Of a stretch of 64,000 nt of DNA, positions 17,395 through 26,660 are shown piece by piece (positions within the stretch are counted from its first letter, which is position 1; every line of letters starts with the position of its first letter). A program made the translations under genes and the position numbers. A model generated the notes under the pieces. The model saw nothing but the letters and a program-made list of their open reading frames with translations, made no database searches and was not told where the DNA came from. The DNA is from Acidiluteibacter ferrifornacis (lineage in GTDB: Bacteria > Bacteroidota > Bacteroidia > Flavobacteriales_E > Vicingaceae): positions 310,334 to 374,333 of the forward strand of contig NZ_WWNE01000005.1 in assembly GCF_009909615.1 (NCBI RefSeq). The letters are read 5' to 3'.

Positions 17395-18471
17395 ATGCAC
17401 AGTTTTCTATCTACTTCTATTGGTGATGTTTTTGTTGGTAAATCAAGTGTTTTAATTGATTTAGCTCACTTTTTAAGTGAGAATTATTCCAATTCTGCTA
17501 AAATTGTATTGGTTGATTCTAATACAATTGCGCATTGTTTTCCCATTTTAGCTGAAGCTATACCGGAATTAAAAGAAGTAGAACTAATTGAAGTGGAACC
17601 TGGCGAAGGAAGTAAGGATTTAGAAATTTGTGCACACATTTGGCAAACTTTAAGCGAGTTGAACATCGACCGTCATGCTGTAATCATTAATTTGGGTGGT
17701 GGAGTAGTGACTGACTTGGGCGGCTTTGTGGCTGCTATTTATAAACGAGGAGTTGATTGTATTAATGTACCCACCTCTTTGTTGGCTCAGGTTGATGCCA
17801 GCGTTGGTAGTAAGAATGGAATTGATTTTATGGGATTTAAAAATCAACTGGGTGCTTTTACTCCTCCAAAAGGGGTTTTTGTGTGTATTGATTTTTTAAG
17901 AACACTGGATAAACGGCAATTGATATCAGGAATGGCCGAGGTATTTAAACATGGTTTAATTGCTGATTCTGCCTATTTTAATGAGGTGGTTGCTCAATTG
18001 AATGATATTGATTTTGAGAAAGTGGTATTTAAGAGCATAGCCATCAAGCATCAAATTGTGACGAATGATCCTTTTGAAAAAGGAGAACGGAAAAAATTGA
18101 ACTTTGGACACACTGCAGGTCATGCAATCGAAAGTCTTTCGCTTGAAAAAGGAGTGGAGCTATTGCACGGAGAAGCAATTGCTATTGGTATGTTGATTGA
18201 AATAGAGTTATCCCTATTGAAAGGCTTATTTTCTGTTCAGCAACAAAAAGAAGTTTATTCCTTGTATCAATCGTTTTTTCCACTTTTTGCCATAAAAGAA
18301 TCAGATATTGAGGCTATTATTCAGCGAAGTAAACAAGACAAAAAGAATCGAGGTGAAGTTTTTCAATTTACCTTATTGGAGTCGATAGGAAAAGCAATTA
18401 TCAATCAAGAAATATCGAATAAAGAATATTATCAAGCGATAATCAATTACAACAATCAATTAACCTTATGA
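17395..18471 (+). CDS. aroB: 3-dehydroquinate synthase
   Basis: It converts DAHP to 3-dehydroquinate, the second step of the shikimate pathway, in the cytoplasm, using NAD and a divalent metal. NAD-binding and substrate segments visible are EPGEGSKDLE, GGGVVTDLGGFVAAIYKRG and PTSLLAQVDASVGSKNGID. Metal ligands are seen as Glu in GMAEVFKHGLI, His in FGHTAGHAIE and His in LHGEAIAIGM. Length 358 residues is normal. Its last four bases (ATGA, 18468-18471) are the start of aroA, so the two genes are translationally coupled and form a small aromatic biosynthesis operon. Confidence 0.96.
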   Translation: MHSFLSTSIGDVFVGKSSVLIDLAHFLSENYSNSAKIVLVDSNTIAHCFPILAEAIPELKEVELIEVEPGEGSKDLEICAHIWQTLSELNIDRHAVIINLGGGVVTDLGGFVAAIYKRGVDCINVPTSLLAQVDASVGSKNGIDFMGFKNQLGAFTPPKGVFVCIDFLRTLDKRQLISGMAEVFKHGLIADSAYFNEVVAQLNDIDFEKVVFKSIAIKHQIVTNDPFEKGERKKLNFGHTAGHAIESLSLEKGVELLHGEAIAIGMLIEIELSLLKGLFSVQQQKEVYSLYQSFFPLFAIKESDIEAIIQRSKQDKKNRGEVFQFTLLESIGKAIINQEISNKEYYQAIINYNNQLTL

Positions 18472-19697
18472 ATTTAAAAATCAGTCATCCTACTAAGTTT
18501 TTATTCGGTAAAGTGGAGTTGCCTGCTTCAAAGAGTATTAGTAATCGTTTGTTAATCATTCAACGGTTATGTAAGCAGTCGTTTGAGATACTGAATTTAA
18601 GTGAGGCTAATGATACTCGTTTGCTGCAAGATATTTTAAGTGAAGATCGGAATGTGGTAGATGCACAAGATGCAGGAACTACTTTTCGGTTCTTAACAGC
18701 TTATTACGCCATGACTGAGGGTGAAAAAATTCTTACTGGAAGCGAACAGATGAAAAAACGTCCAATTGGAGTTTTAGTGGATGCTTTACGGGAGTTGGGC
18801 GCTGATATTTCATACATGGGGGAAGAAGGTTATCCGCCAATAGCTATTCGTGGTTCTAAACTCAAAGGAGGAGAAATATCTATAGATGGGAGTATTAGCA
18901 GTCAATACATATCGGCTTTATTATTAATTGCCCCAAGCCTATCTGTTGGATTGAGTTTGCATTTAAAGGGAAAAGTAGCATCAACTCCCTACATTAAAAT
19001 GACGTTGAAATTGATGAACAAATTGGGTATTAGCTACCTTTGGAAAGGAAATGTGATTACCATTCCAAGTCAGCCATACAAACCCTTGACCGTAATCGTT
19101 GAGCCTGACTGGAGTGCTGCCTCTTACTTTTTCAGTTTTGCGGCATTGGCTTCATCCTCAGAATTGACCTTAATGGGACTAAATAAAGAAAGTATTCAAG
19201 GAGATCGAATTGTGGCTAATCTATTTGAACAGTTTGGTGTTAAGGTTTCTTATCTAAAGAAAGGAATTAAGTTGCGTAAAGAGATTGTAGAGAATCCTTT
19301 ATTACAGTTTGACAATGATTTTAACGATTATCCTGATATGGTGCAATCGTTTATTCCAATTGTTGCTGCAAGTGGTTTACCTGCGGTTTTTTCAGGTGTA
19401 AAGAGTTTACGGATTAAAGAAACCAATAGAGTAGAAGCACTGAAAATAGAAATGAAGAAGTTTGGCATCGAAATTATTGAATTGGATGAGGATCGCATAG
19501 AATTAAAGGAGCAAGCTTTAAAGGAATCTAAAGAACCCATAGCGACCTACAATGATCACCGTATGGCGATGTCTTTGGCTTCAATGGCATTGACACAAGA
19601 TTACATCGAAATCCACAATGCTGAAGTGGTCAACAAATCCTTTCCTAATTTTTGGGAGAATCTAGACCGAATTGGGTTTAAAATAGAGGAAATGTAA
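18468..19697 (+). CDS. aroA: 3-phosphoshikimate 1-carboxyvinyltransferase (EPSP synthase)
   Basis: It transfers enolpyruvate from PEP to shikimate 3-phosphate, the sixth step of the shikimate pathway. Seen in order: PASKSISNRLLII (residues 18-30), DAGTTFRFLTAYYA (about 66-79), KRPIGVLVDALRELGAD, SQYISALLL, DWSAASYFFSFAAL, KETNRVEALKIEMKKFG and YNDHRMAMSLA. Length 409 is slightly short of the 427 residues of the E. coli enzyme but all core motifs are present. It overlaps aroB by 4 bases. No other shikimate genes are in the window. Confidence 0.96.
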   Translation: MNLKISHPTKFLFGKVELPASKSISNRLLIIQRLCKQSFEILNLSEANDTRLLQDILSEDRNVVDAQDAGTTFRFLTAYYAMTEGEKILTGSEQMKKRPIGVLVDALRELGADISYMGEEGYPPIAIRGSKLKGGEISIDGSISSQYISALLLIAPSLSVGLSLHLKGKVASTPYIKMTLKLMNKLGISYLWKGNVITIPSQPYKPLTVIVEPDWSAASYFFSFAALASSSELTLMGLNKESIQGDRIVANLFEQFGVKVSYLKKGIKLRKEIVENPLLQFDNDFNDYPDMVQSFIPIVAASGLPAVFSGVKSLRIKETNRVEALKIEMKKFGIEIIELDEDRIELKEQALKESKEPIATYNDHRMAMSLASMALTQDYIEIHNAEVVNKSFPNFWENLDRIGFKIEEM

Positions 19698-19841
19698 GTG
19701 GATTTATGCAATCCTATGTCTGTTTATGGTGTTTTATTTCAACTGATTACATCTATTTGTGATTTATTTATAGTAGTGGTTTAAAAAATCAAGAAATCCT
19801 TGAAAATAATAGTAGTTTTAGATTTCCTTAAAACTATTAAT

Positions 19842-20489
19842 ATGAGATTTTCAATTTTAATTTTCTTAATCATCTCTTTTTCATTTTATGCGAAAAGTCA
19901 GAATGATTCTATCGTGTCAACCAATTCAACTGAAAGAGTAACAGGCTTAAAAGCAGGGACTATTTTTGTAGGAGCTTCAAGTAACTTTTCTGTCACAAAA
20001 AACTCACCGATTTCTAGTTTAAATCAAACTATAAATACTATTATGTTCTCTCCAAAATTGGGTGTTTTTATTGGGAAGGGCGTTTTGTTGGGCTCCGAAT
20101 ATCAATTGTATAGGTCTAAGAGAGAAATACCGTTTATTAGCAATTATCAATATAATTCCAGTAGAAAGTATGTTGATAATGAACACTTGGTTTCAATTTT
20201 TGTAAGGTATTACTTTGGGTCTTGGAAGTTAAAACCATTTTTAGAAGTTAGTGGTGGAATTGGCAAATATAAGTCAACTTCAGAGGAAAAGGTCCATGGT
20301 TCTAATATAACTTACAATGAAGAATTTAACAGTGACATTAAGGAATGGAAGTTATCGGCAGGATTAAGTTATTTTATAACTAAACGAGTTTCCATAGATG
20401 GAATAGTTGGTTTTGGAGAAACAAAAGGAGATAAAAGTTATACGAATCAGTTTGTCAGAGCAAACTTTGGATTTTCCTTATTCTTTTAA
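19842..20489 (+). CDS. Outer-membrane beta-barrel protein, 215 aa
   Basis: I start at the ATG at 19842, where MRFSILIFLIISFSFYAKSQ is a clear signal peptide; the longer frame needs a TTG start at 19800. The mature protein alternates hydrophobic and polar residues, with Gly-rich turns (LKAGTIFVGASSNF, PKLGVFIGKGVLLG, LSAGLSYFITKRVSIDGIVG) and a C-terminal aromatic (FGFSLFF). This is the plan of an 8-stranded OmpA/OmpW-like barrel. No plug, TonB box or peptidoglycan domain is visible. The ligand or role is unknown. A strong bidirectional terminator follows. Confidence 0.7.
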   Translation: MRFSILIFLIISFSFYAKSQNDSIVSTNSTERVTGLKAGTIFVGASSNFSVTKNSPISSLNQTINTIMFSPKLGVFIGKGVLLGSEYQLYRSKREIPFISNYQYNSSRKYVDNEHLVSIFVRYYFGSWKLKPFLEVSGGIGKYKSTSEEKVHGSNITYNEEFNSDIKEWKLSAGLSYFITKRVSIDGIVGFGETKGDKSYTNQFVRANFGFSLFF

Positions 20490-20520
20490 TACAACTGCAA
20501 AATAACTAAATTGAAACAAG

Positions 20521-20555
20521 AAAAAAGGTTTATCAGAAAATGATAAACCTTTTTT
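20521..20555. terminator. Bidirectional rho-independent terminator
   Basis: A perfect 15-base stem, AAAAAAGGTTTATCA (20521-20535) with TGATAAACCTTTTTT (20541-20555), around a GAAAA loop. A/T runs on both sides let it work for the rightward barrel gene and the leftward mqnE gene. Confidence 0.9.
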
Positions 20556-20571
20556 AATCTATTAAATGCCC

Positions 20572-21771
20572 TTAGTATGGAGAAGCTTCTTTCGTTTCAA
20601 ACTCATTAGTGTAGTCTTTCACTATGTTATAAATACTATCTCTTTCCAAAGGTTTTCGATTGACTTGTTTAATTAACTTTACCAATTGCTCAGTTGTCAT
20701 TGCTGGATTTTGTTCTTCTGCACCTGCCATTGAATATATCTTGGTGGTATCGTCTATCGTTCCATCGATGTCATTAACTCCATACGATAAAGATATCTGA
20801 GCAGTATCTCTACCAATCATTGGCCAATAAGCTTTTAAATGTGGGAAGTTATCCATATATATTCTAGCGATTGCGTAATTTCTTAAATCTTCAATCACAG
20901 AAACCTCTTCCACATGACTCATTTGATTATTGCCATTTCTGTATTTCAACGGTATAAAGGTGTTGAAACCTCCAGTCTTATCTTGTAATTCTCTTAAACG
21001 GTTCATATGGTCCACACGATCTTCAAAACTTTCGATATGACCATATAACATAGTGGCATTTGAAGGCATTCCTATTTCGTGGGCCGTTTGATGAATCTCT
21101 AACCATTCATCAGAAGTACACTTATCTTTGCAGATCTCTTCACGAATGGCTTCGGCAAATATTTCTGCTCCACCACCTGGCAGGGAGTTTTGTCCGTGGT
21201 CTTTCAAAATTTGGAGACCTTCTCTATAACTCACTTTTGCCTTTCTACACATATATTCTAATTCTACGGCAGTAAAAGCCTTAACATGAATATCAGGTCG
21301 GATTTCTTTTATTTTTTTAATCAAATTCGCAAAATAATGAAGTCCCATTTTGGGGTGTACACCGCCTACGATATGCACTTCTGTAACTGCTGTACCCTCG
21401 TAACTTTTAACTTTTTCAATTATTTGCTCTTCAGATAACTCCCATGCATCATATTCTGTCTTTTCTCTCAATAGCTTAGAATACGCACAAAATTTGCAAT
21501 CGAATACACAAATGTTGGTCGGTTCTACATGAAAATTTTTATTAAAATAAGTGTTATCACCGTGTTTTCTCTCTCTGATAAAATTTGCCAGAGCTCCAAC
21601 AAAGGCTAACTCTCCTTTTTTGTAAAGAATTACTCCTTCATCGAAAGTGATACGCTCTCCTGCAATTACTTTATCGGCTATTTTTCTTAAGTCTTGATCT
21701 AAATCTTTACTTAGAACAAGCTCTATTTGGGGTGCGGTCATGTCGTTCAAAATTTGTCCAAAATTAGGCAA
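20572..21771 (-). CDS. mqnE: Aminofutalosine synthase (radical SAM)
   Basis: It joins 3-[(1-carboxyvinyl)oxy]benzoate to SAM's adenosyl group to make aminofutalosine in the futalosine route to menaquinone. The radical SAM cluster motif CVFDCKFCAYS (CxxxCxxC) lies at about residues 88-98. Other family segments are VTEVHIVGGVHPKMGLHYF, KAFTAVELEY, SLPGGGAEIFAEAIRE and GGFNTFIPLKYRNGNNQMSH. The order and the DDIDGTIDDTTKIYSMAGAEEQNPA-type ending, of which only parts are cited here, fit MqnE better than the related MqnC. The other mqn genes are not in the window. It shows the organism makes menaquinone by the futalosine pathway. Confidence 0.92.
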   Translation of the reverse strand: MPNFGQILNDMTAPQIELVLSKDLDQDLRKIADKVIAGERITFDEGVILYKKGELAFVGALANFIRERKHGDNTYFNKNFHVEPTNICVFDCKFCAYSKLLREKTEYDAWELSEEQIIEKVKSYEGTAVTEVHIVGGVHPKMGLHYFANLIKKIKEIRPDIHVKAFTAVELEYMCRKAKVSYREGLQILKDHGQNSLPGGGAEIFAEAIREEICKDKCTSDEWLEIHQTAHEIGMPSNATMLYGHIESFEDRVDHMNRLRELQDKTGGFNTFIPLKYRNGNNQMSHVEEVSVIEDLRNYAIARIYMDNFPHLKAYWPMIGRDTAQISLSYGVNDIDGTIDDTTKIYSMAGAEEQNPAMTTEQLVKLIKQVNRKPLERDSIYNIVKDYTNEFETKEASPY

Positions 21772-21791
21772 TCACCTAGAGAAAACGGGAT

Positions 21792-23006
21792 TTATTGAGC
21801 TACTTTTAAAAACTTTTCAGTAAATGAAGTACTATTTGATGTGATTCTCAAAAAGTACATTCCCGATTCCAATGTTGATACATCTAATAACAAATTAGTA
21901 TTGCCTTTGGTTGTGTATGCTGAAACTATTTTTCCATCTATAGCATAAATATCAACTTGGTAGTTGTTGATTTTAGTAGAAGTTAATTGGATGGTTTTAG
22001 TAGCGTAGGTTGGAAATATAGTGAAATCAGATTGAAGTGAATTTTCTGTAAGACCAACTAGACCACAACCGTTGGAGGTTAAAAGGCTAGTTCGATACAG
22101 TTGTATTGCCGATATCATTCTGTTTTTTTGACCTAGAGTAAAGGCGTTCATGCAAGCATCATCGACATAATCCATATAGTTCATGAACATATCTCCACTA
22201 TTTCCACATGAAGGAGAGGGATGATTTAAACAGCCGTAGTTTTCTTCATATTGAGTAGGCGTATCTGAAACGAAGTCGGTGCTATTGCAGCCTCCATTTC
22301 CACTTCCCCAAAGGTGTTCTAAGTTGAAAAAGTGTCCAATCTCATGAGTTGCTGTTCTCCCTTTGTCATATGGAGAGGTTACCGTTCCTAAAGTTCCAAA
22401 ATTTCTGTAATCGATGACTAAACCATCATAAGCAGCAGGAGCAACTCCTGGAGGATAAGCAAATCCTAAGTATGTGTTTCCAAGGTCGCATACCCATATA
22501 TTTAAGTATTCATCTCTATTCCAAATATCTTTACCGCCCTGTGAGGTTCGGTAGTAGTTATTGGTCGTTCCAATTTCATTAACTGTGGTAAACGTTCTAG
22601 TAATTCCAGAAGTTGGATTACCATTGGGGTCTAACGTCGCTAAACAAAATTCAATTTCTGTATCTTCTCCTGAAAAGGTAGATGGTGTTTGACTGGCATC
22701 TGCATTTAGTCTTCTATAGTCTTGATTTAAACTATTGATTTGAGACTGAATTTGAGTGTTTGAAATATTTTGAGTTGAATTTTGGTAAAGTATATGCACT
22801 ACCACGGGAATAGTAATTAAAGTCCTAGATTTAGCTAGTGGATATGCAGCAATCTCTTTGTTTTGCTGGTTTCTTAATTCAATAAGTTCAGGGTTTTCTG
22901 CAATTCGTTCTGCAATTTTATAATCAGACCCACAGCGCTGTTTTTGAGCTATTGAGCTCAAAAACAGTAGGCTAAAGAATGATAAAACGATTATATTTAA
23001 TTTCAT
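21792..23006 (-). CDS. Secreted M43 (pappalysin-like) zinc protease with T9SS sorting domain
   Basis: A signal peptide (about residues 1-20) is followed by a propeptide-like region and an M43 catalytic domain. The zinc motif is ATHEIGHFFNLEHLWG (HExxHxxNxxH, the Bacteroidota form) at about residue 220, and the Met-turn is MFMNYMDYVDDACMNAFT. SDTPTQ and the surrounding cysteines also fit the family. The last 75 residues (from about SDFTIFPTYATKTIQL) form a type A T9SS sorting domain ending in FTEKFLKVAQ. The protein is therefore probably secreted or surface-attached and degrades extracellular protein. It lies 20 bases upstream of mqnE on the same strand. Confidence 0.9.
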   Translation of the reverse strand: MKLNIIVLSFFSLLFLSSIAQKQRCGSDYKIAERIAENPELIELRNQQNKEIAAYPLAKSRTLITIPVVVHILYQNSTQNISNTQIQSQINSLNQDYRRLNADASQTPSTFSGEDTEIEFCLATLDPNGNPTSGITRTFTTVNEIGTTNNYYRTSQGGKDIWNRDEYLNIWVCDLGNTYLGFAYPPGVAPAAYDGLVIDYRNFGTLGTVTSPYDKGRTATHEIGHFFNLEHLWGSGNGGCNSTDFVSDTPTQYEENYGCLNHPSPSCGNSGDMFMNYMDYVDDACMNAFTLGQKNRMISAIQLYRTSLLTSNGCGLVGLTENSLQSDFTIFPTYATKTIQLTSTKINNYQVDIYAIDGKIVSAYTTKGNTNLLLDVSTLESGMYFLRITSNSTSFTEKFLKVAQ

Positions 23007-23110
23007 CTGATTTTATTTTAATTGTAGGCAACTATTGAAACAATTCTAACGTCTTAAAAACAATAAATATGTAGTTTATACTTAATTAGTTTTTTGAATT
23101 CCCATAATTC

Positions 23111-23143
23111 AAGCCTTCAGTCTTCCCACTGAAGGCTTTTTTA
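23111..23143. terminator. Terminator hairpin between the AddB-like and M43 genes
   Basis: AAGCCTTCAGT (23111-23121) and ACTGAAGGCTT (23128-23138) form a perfect 11-base stem with a CTTCCC loop. It directly follows the stop of the leftward nuclease gene. The strong T-run lies on the plus side (TTTTTTA, overlapping the stop codon), while the minus side has only TTGAATTAT, so it is oddly polarised for the gene it should end. Confidence 0.65.
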
Positions 23144-25936
23144 TTGACCACAAAATTTGCAATATTTCGCATCACTTTTATGCTCAAATGATTCCTTGGT
23201 CAACATTTCTTCAAATATAAGCTTTATCTTATTTTCAAAATCTTCTATAATGTCATCAGACTGAAATTTAGATCCGAATACAATAGGGAATAGCCCTTGC
23301 TTGATTTTGCGCAATGAAATAATGCCTGATATTGGCAATTCCTTAGTTATGTGTTTTTTATGGTATAAATAGGCGTAAAAAAGCAATTGAAATGCTTGGG
23401 CATGTTTACTGAAGTCAATCTCTTCAAATGGCTTATCTAACTTTAAATCCTTTTCAATAACGATTCCAGTTTTATAATCGATTACTCGAATGTTGGAATT
23501 CCATTCATCTATTCGATCTATTTTTCCTCTCAGTATACAAGGTATTTCAGCTCTGTTGTATTGGAATGTCAAGGTCGTTTGGAAGTTTTCTTCTAATCCT
23601 ATAACCCTTAGCTGATTGTTTTTCAAAACCTTCTTTTCCTGTTCAAAAAATAAATGAATATAATCTTGGGCTACGTTAAAGATTAAGTGATTTTTACCGA
23701 ATTGGATGGTTTGCTGGCTGTATTTGTCAATGAATAGACTAGAGCATTTTGCTTGAGCTATTTTCTCTAGATCTGTGATCATTTCAGGTACAATATTTTG
23801 ATTCAAAACTCCTCTATAGGCCTCTTCCAACGACTCATGAAGGATGTCTCCAAAAGAATTAGGTGCTATGCTTTCTTCCAATTCTTCTGGTTCCTTTAAT
23901 TTAAGAATGTATCTGTAATAAAAGTCTAGTGGGCAGTTTAAATAGGTATTAATCGCAGAAGGTGATACTCCTCGTTTAAAGTATTCAATAATTTGTTGTC
24001 TTATTTCTGCCGTTTTATCAATCTTAATTGTGGTAGCCTTGTATTCTTTTAAATTGGTCTGTACGAGTTTTTCTTCCATTTTTATGTGTGGATTGTACTC
24101 GTTTAATTCATGTAAAATTTGTTTTATGAATCGACTAGGTTCACCTCCTCCAAGTGGGTCGGGGGTGGAGTTATAAAGCAATGATACCGATTCTGTTCGT
24201 TGAATCAATCGATAAAAGTGATAAGCGTATATGGCGTCTTTTTCTTTATGAGTGGGTAAACCAAATTGTGTTTTAATATCATATGGTAAAAAGGAATTTA
24301 CAGTTTTTCCAGAAGGTAAAATTCCTTCATTGACAGAAAGCATAATTAAATGTTTAAAATCAATTGTTCTTGTTTCCAAAACACCAAGTAACTGCAGACC
24401 CATCAAAGGTTCTCCGAAAAAGGGAATTGTAGATTGTCTGCAAAGTTGTTTGAAAATAGAGTAGAAGGTGCTAGTTTCAGTTATGCTGTTGTAATTGTGT
24501 TGTAAATCTGTAATTTGATTAAAAATCTTAGCGAAATGGAATAAATATTCTAATTGTAATTGGTTCGTTCCATTTTCATCGCCGTCATTGTAAAAATTTT
24601 TAGCTTGGTTGATTAAATGGAGAAGCTTTTTAAGAAGAGCGTTTACAGATAATTGTTCAGGGTCAAATATGCAGATGGATTTTAAAAATGGCAAGTACTC
24701 TGCCATCTTCTCTTGATTTAAGTATACTATATTGTTTTGTCGAATAGCGGTTTTTTGTGCTCCAATTGTTGATATTTCTGAAATAGGAAGTATAGTTTGC
24801 ATAAAGGGGTGGTCCAAAATATTGAATACATCTTTATAAAAGAAAGAATAATCCTTTCGCTGTTCGTTTTGCAGCTCTGCTTTGGCGTGAATATGAATAA
24901 ATCGTTCAAAAAAAGTATAAATTGGACTGTTATTTATCGGATAACCCATTGTTATGTTTACAGCATTCACTGCTTCGGGTAACGATTGTAATACAGGAAT
25001 TAATAAGTTTTCATCGCACAATACAACGGCAGTATCTTTAAAATTATTCGGATGATTCATTTCCTGTAACAATTGTCCTGCTAGTTTGGCTTGACCTATA
25101 TTTTTTGGTACAGAGTAAATGTCAATTTTTTTTGGAGATTTAAAATGTTGACCAATCCACTTAAAACCATTGTTAAAGTTAGTTTTCTTTCTTAATTGCC
25201 TTAGAAATAATCCTGCCTCATGAAGTTCATCGTTTAGGTAGTATTCATCCGCGTCAAAAAGCATTGTTGCTTTTTGAGCGTGAATTAACCTTTCAATTAT
25301 TTGTTGTTCAGCAGCGGTTAAGGCATTAAATCCACAAAAATAGATGTGTTGATAGGATAAAGTTGCCACTTTCTCAGTGGTAAGGTTTTCAGCCGCCAAT
25401 CGGTAGGATAAACCAGAATAGGCTTGTTTCTTTTTGCTCAAATGTTCTCTGAATGCCGTATATAGCGACTGCATCTGTTTCCAAAATTGCAAATATTGAT
25501 GTTGCACGTCGCTTATTTCTTGAGCTTCTAAGTTCCATATCTCAATGGCTCTTGCCTCATTAACGTATGAAAAAATAGCTTCAGGATCAATCAAATATCT
25601 ATCAATTTCGTTGAAGTCCTGAAGTAGAATTTGTCCCCATTGAATAAATTGGTCAAAACTATCCTGCTCCTCTTTAGGAACTACAGTTTGATAAACAGAG
25701 AATAATTCAAATTGAAGAGAAAGATTGTCCAATACATTAACGTCGGAAAGTTCTTCTAAAAATTCTTCCGCACTTATGATTTGAGGACTCCAAATGGGAT
25801 TTTCTATCAGTTGGCCAAAATGTTTTTTTAAAAAGAGAGCGGCTCTTCGGTTTGGAAGAATAATCACAGAATCAGCGACCTGATCTTTTTGCTCGTTTAA
25901 AACGTATTCAGCAGTTTGGTATAGAAAGTCTTGCAT
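23141..25936 (-). CDS. AddB-like helicase/PD-(D/E)XK nuclease subunit
   Basis: The 931-residue protein resembles the AddB/RexB subunit of double-strand-break resection complexes. An inactivated UvrD-like region fills the first two thirds (VIILPNRRAALFLKKHFG at about 24, CGFNALTAAEQQIIERL, MLSVNEGILPSGKTVNSFLP). The nuclease domain (about 655-931) has SPSAINTYLNCPLDFYYRY, GDILHESLEEAYRG and the catalytic series LRGKIDRIDEW...RVIDYKTG (D, DxK). It ends KYCKFCGQ: with the Cys of NCPLDFYY this gives three of the four Fe-S ligands of AddB. No addA partner is nearby. The next gene upstream on this strand is the response regulator, which ends 9 bases before this start. Confidence 0.85.
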   Translation of the reverse strand: MQDFLYQTAEYVLNEQKDQVADSVIILPNRRAALFLKKHFGQLIENPIWSPQIISAEEFLEELSDVNVLDNLSLQFELFSVYQTVVPKEEQDSFDQFIQWGQILLQDFNEIDRYLIDPEAIFSYVNEARAIEIWNLEAQEISDVQHQYLQFWKQMQSLYTAFREHLSKKKQAYSGLSYRLAAENLTTEKVATLSYQHIYFCGFNALTAAEQQIIERLIHAQKATMLFDADEYYLNDELHEAGLFLRQLRKKTNFNNGFKWIGQHFKSPKKIDIYSVPKNIGQAKLAGQLLQEMNHPNNFKDTAVVLCDENLLIPVLQSLPEAVNAVNITMGYPINNSPIYTFFERFIHIHAKAELQNEQRKDYSFFYKDVFNILDHPFMQTILPISEISTIGAQKTAIRQNNIVYLNQEKMAEYLPFLKSICIFDPEQLSVNALLKKLLHLINQAKNFYNDGDENGTNQLQLEYLFHFAKIFNQITDLQHNYNSITETSTFYSIFKQLCRQSTIPFFGEPLMGLQLLGVLETRTIDFKHLIMLSVNEGILPSGKTVNSFLPYDIKTQFGLPTHKEKDAIYAYHFYRLIQRTESVSLLYNSTPDPLGGGEPSRFIKQILHELNEYNPHIKMEEKLVQTNLKEYKATTIKIDKTAEIRQQIIEYFKRGVSPSAINTYLNCPLDFYYRYILKLKEPEELEESIAPNSFGDILHESLEEAYRGVLNQNIVPEMITDLEKIAQAKCSSLFIDKYSQQTIQFGKNHLIFNVAQDYIHLFFEQEKKVLKNNQLRVIGLEENFQTTLTFQYNRAEIPCILRGKIDRIDEWNSNIRVIDYKTGIVIEKDLKLDKPFEEIDFSKHAQAFQLLFYAYLYHKKHITKELPISGIISLRKIKQGLFPIVFGSKFQSDDIIEDFENKIKLIFEEMLTKESFEHKSDAKYCKFCGQ

Positions 25937-25945
25937 GCAGTAAAA

Positions 25946-26647
25946 CTACTCAATCGCCAGTTTAAAACCAACTCCGTGAATATTGATAATTTGTATCTTT
26001 TCGTCTTCTTTGAGGTATTTTCTTATTTTGGAAATAAAAACATCCATGCTTCGACCACTGAAGTAATCATTGACTCCCCAAATCTGCTCAAGAGCTTCTT
26101 CACGATTCATGATATCATTCATATTCTCGCACAGTTTTTTCAATAAATCGGTTTCCTTTTTGGTGAGTTTGGTGCGTTCTCCGTTTAGTTCAAGGTATTG
26201 ATTGTTAATGTTAAAGTAATAGCTCCCTATTTGATATTCCTTTGGACCTTCTTCTATTTTTTTTCGTTGTTGTTTGGTTCTATTTAAGGTATTCTTGATT
26301 CTCAAAATCAATTCATCGAAATCAAAAGGTTTAGTAATATAATCATCAGCACCGAGTTTCAATCCTTTGATTTTATCTTCTTTCATTGATCGAGCTGTGA
26401 CAAACAAAATGGGAATCAAAGGATCTTTTTCTTTTATAATTTTTCCTACGGTGAATCCATCGATTTTTGGTAACATCACATCCAATAAGCAAATGTCAAT
26501 TCGTTCGTTTTGGATGGTTTTTATGGCTTGTTCACCATCTACGCAAAGCTTTACATAAAACCCTACTTCTTCTAATTTGTCTTTGGTTACAAACCCCAGA
26601 TTAGTGTCGTCTTCTAACAATAAGATGGATGCGTTATATTGTTTCAT
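25946..26647 (-). CDS. OmpR-family response regulator (RprY-like)
   Basis: The receiver domain (about residues 6-120) has the acidic pair EDD in ILLLEDDTNLG, the phosphoacceptor Asp in CLLDVMLPKIDG, Thr in FVTARSMKEDK and Lys in YITKPFD. The winged-helix DNA-binding domain follows (about 135-233, with TKKETDLLKKLCE and SRSMDVFISKIRKYL-type segments). I start at the ATG at 26645-26647 (MKQYNASILLLEDD), which has a good AGAGGA ribosome site and lies 13 bases after the kinase stop; an upstream ATG at 26701 would overlap the kinase. The pairing and order match the RprX-RprY system of Bacteroides. Confidence 0.9.
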   Translation of the reverse strand: MKQYNASILLLEDDTNLGFVTKDKLEEVGFYVKLCVDGEQAIKTIQNERIDICLLDVMLPKIDGFTVGKIIKEKDPLIPILFVTARSMKEDKIKGLKLGADDYITKPFDFDELILRIKNTLNRTKQQRKKIEEGPKEYQIGSYYFNINNQYLELNGERTKLTKKETDLLKKLCENMNDIMNREEALEQIWGVNDYFSGRSMDVFISKIRKYLKEDEKIQIINIHGVGFKLAIE

Positions 26648-26660
26648 TTTTGGTTCCTCT

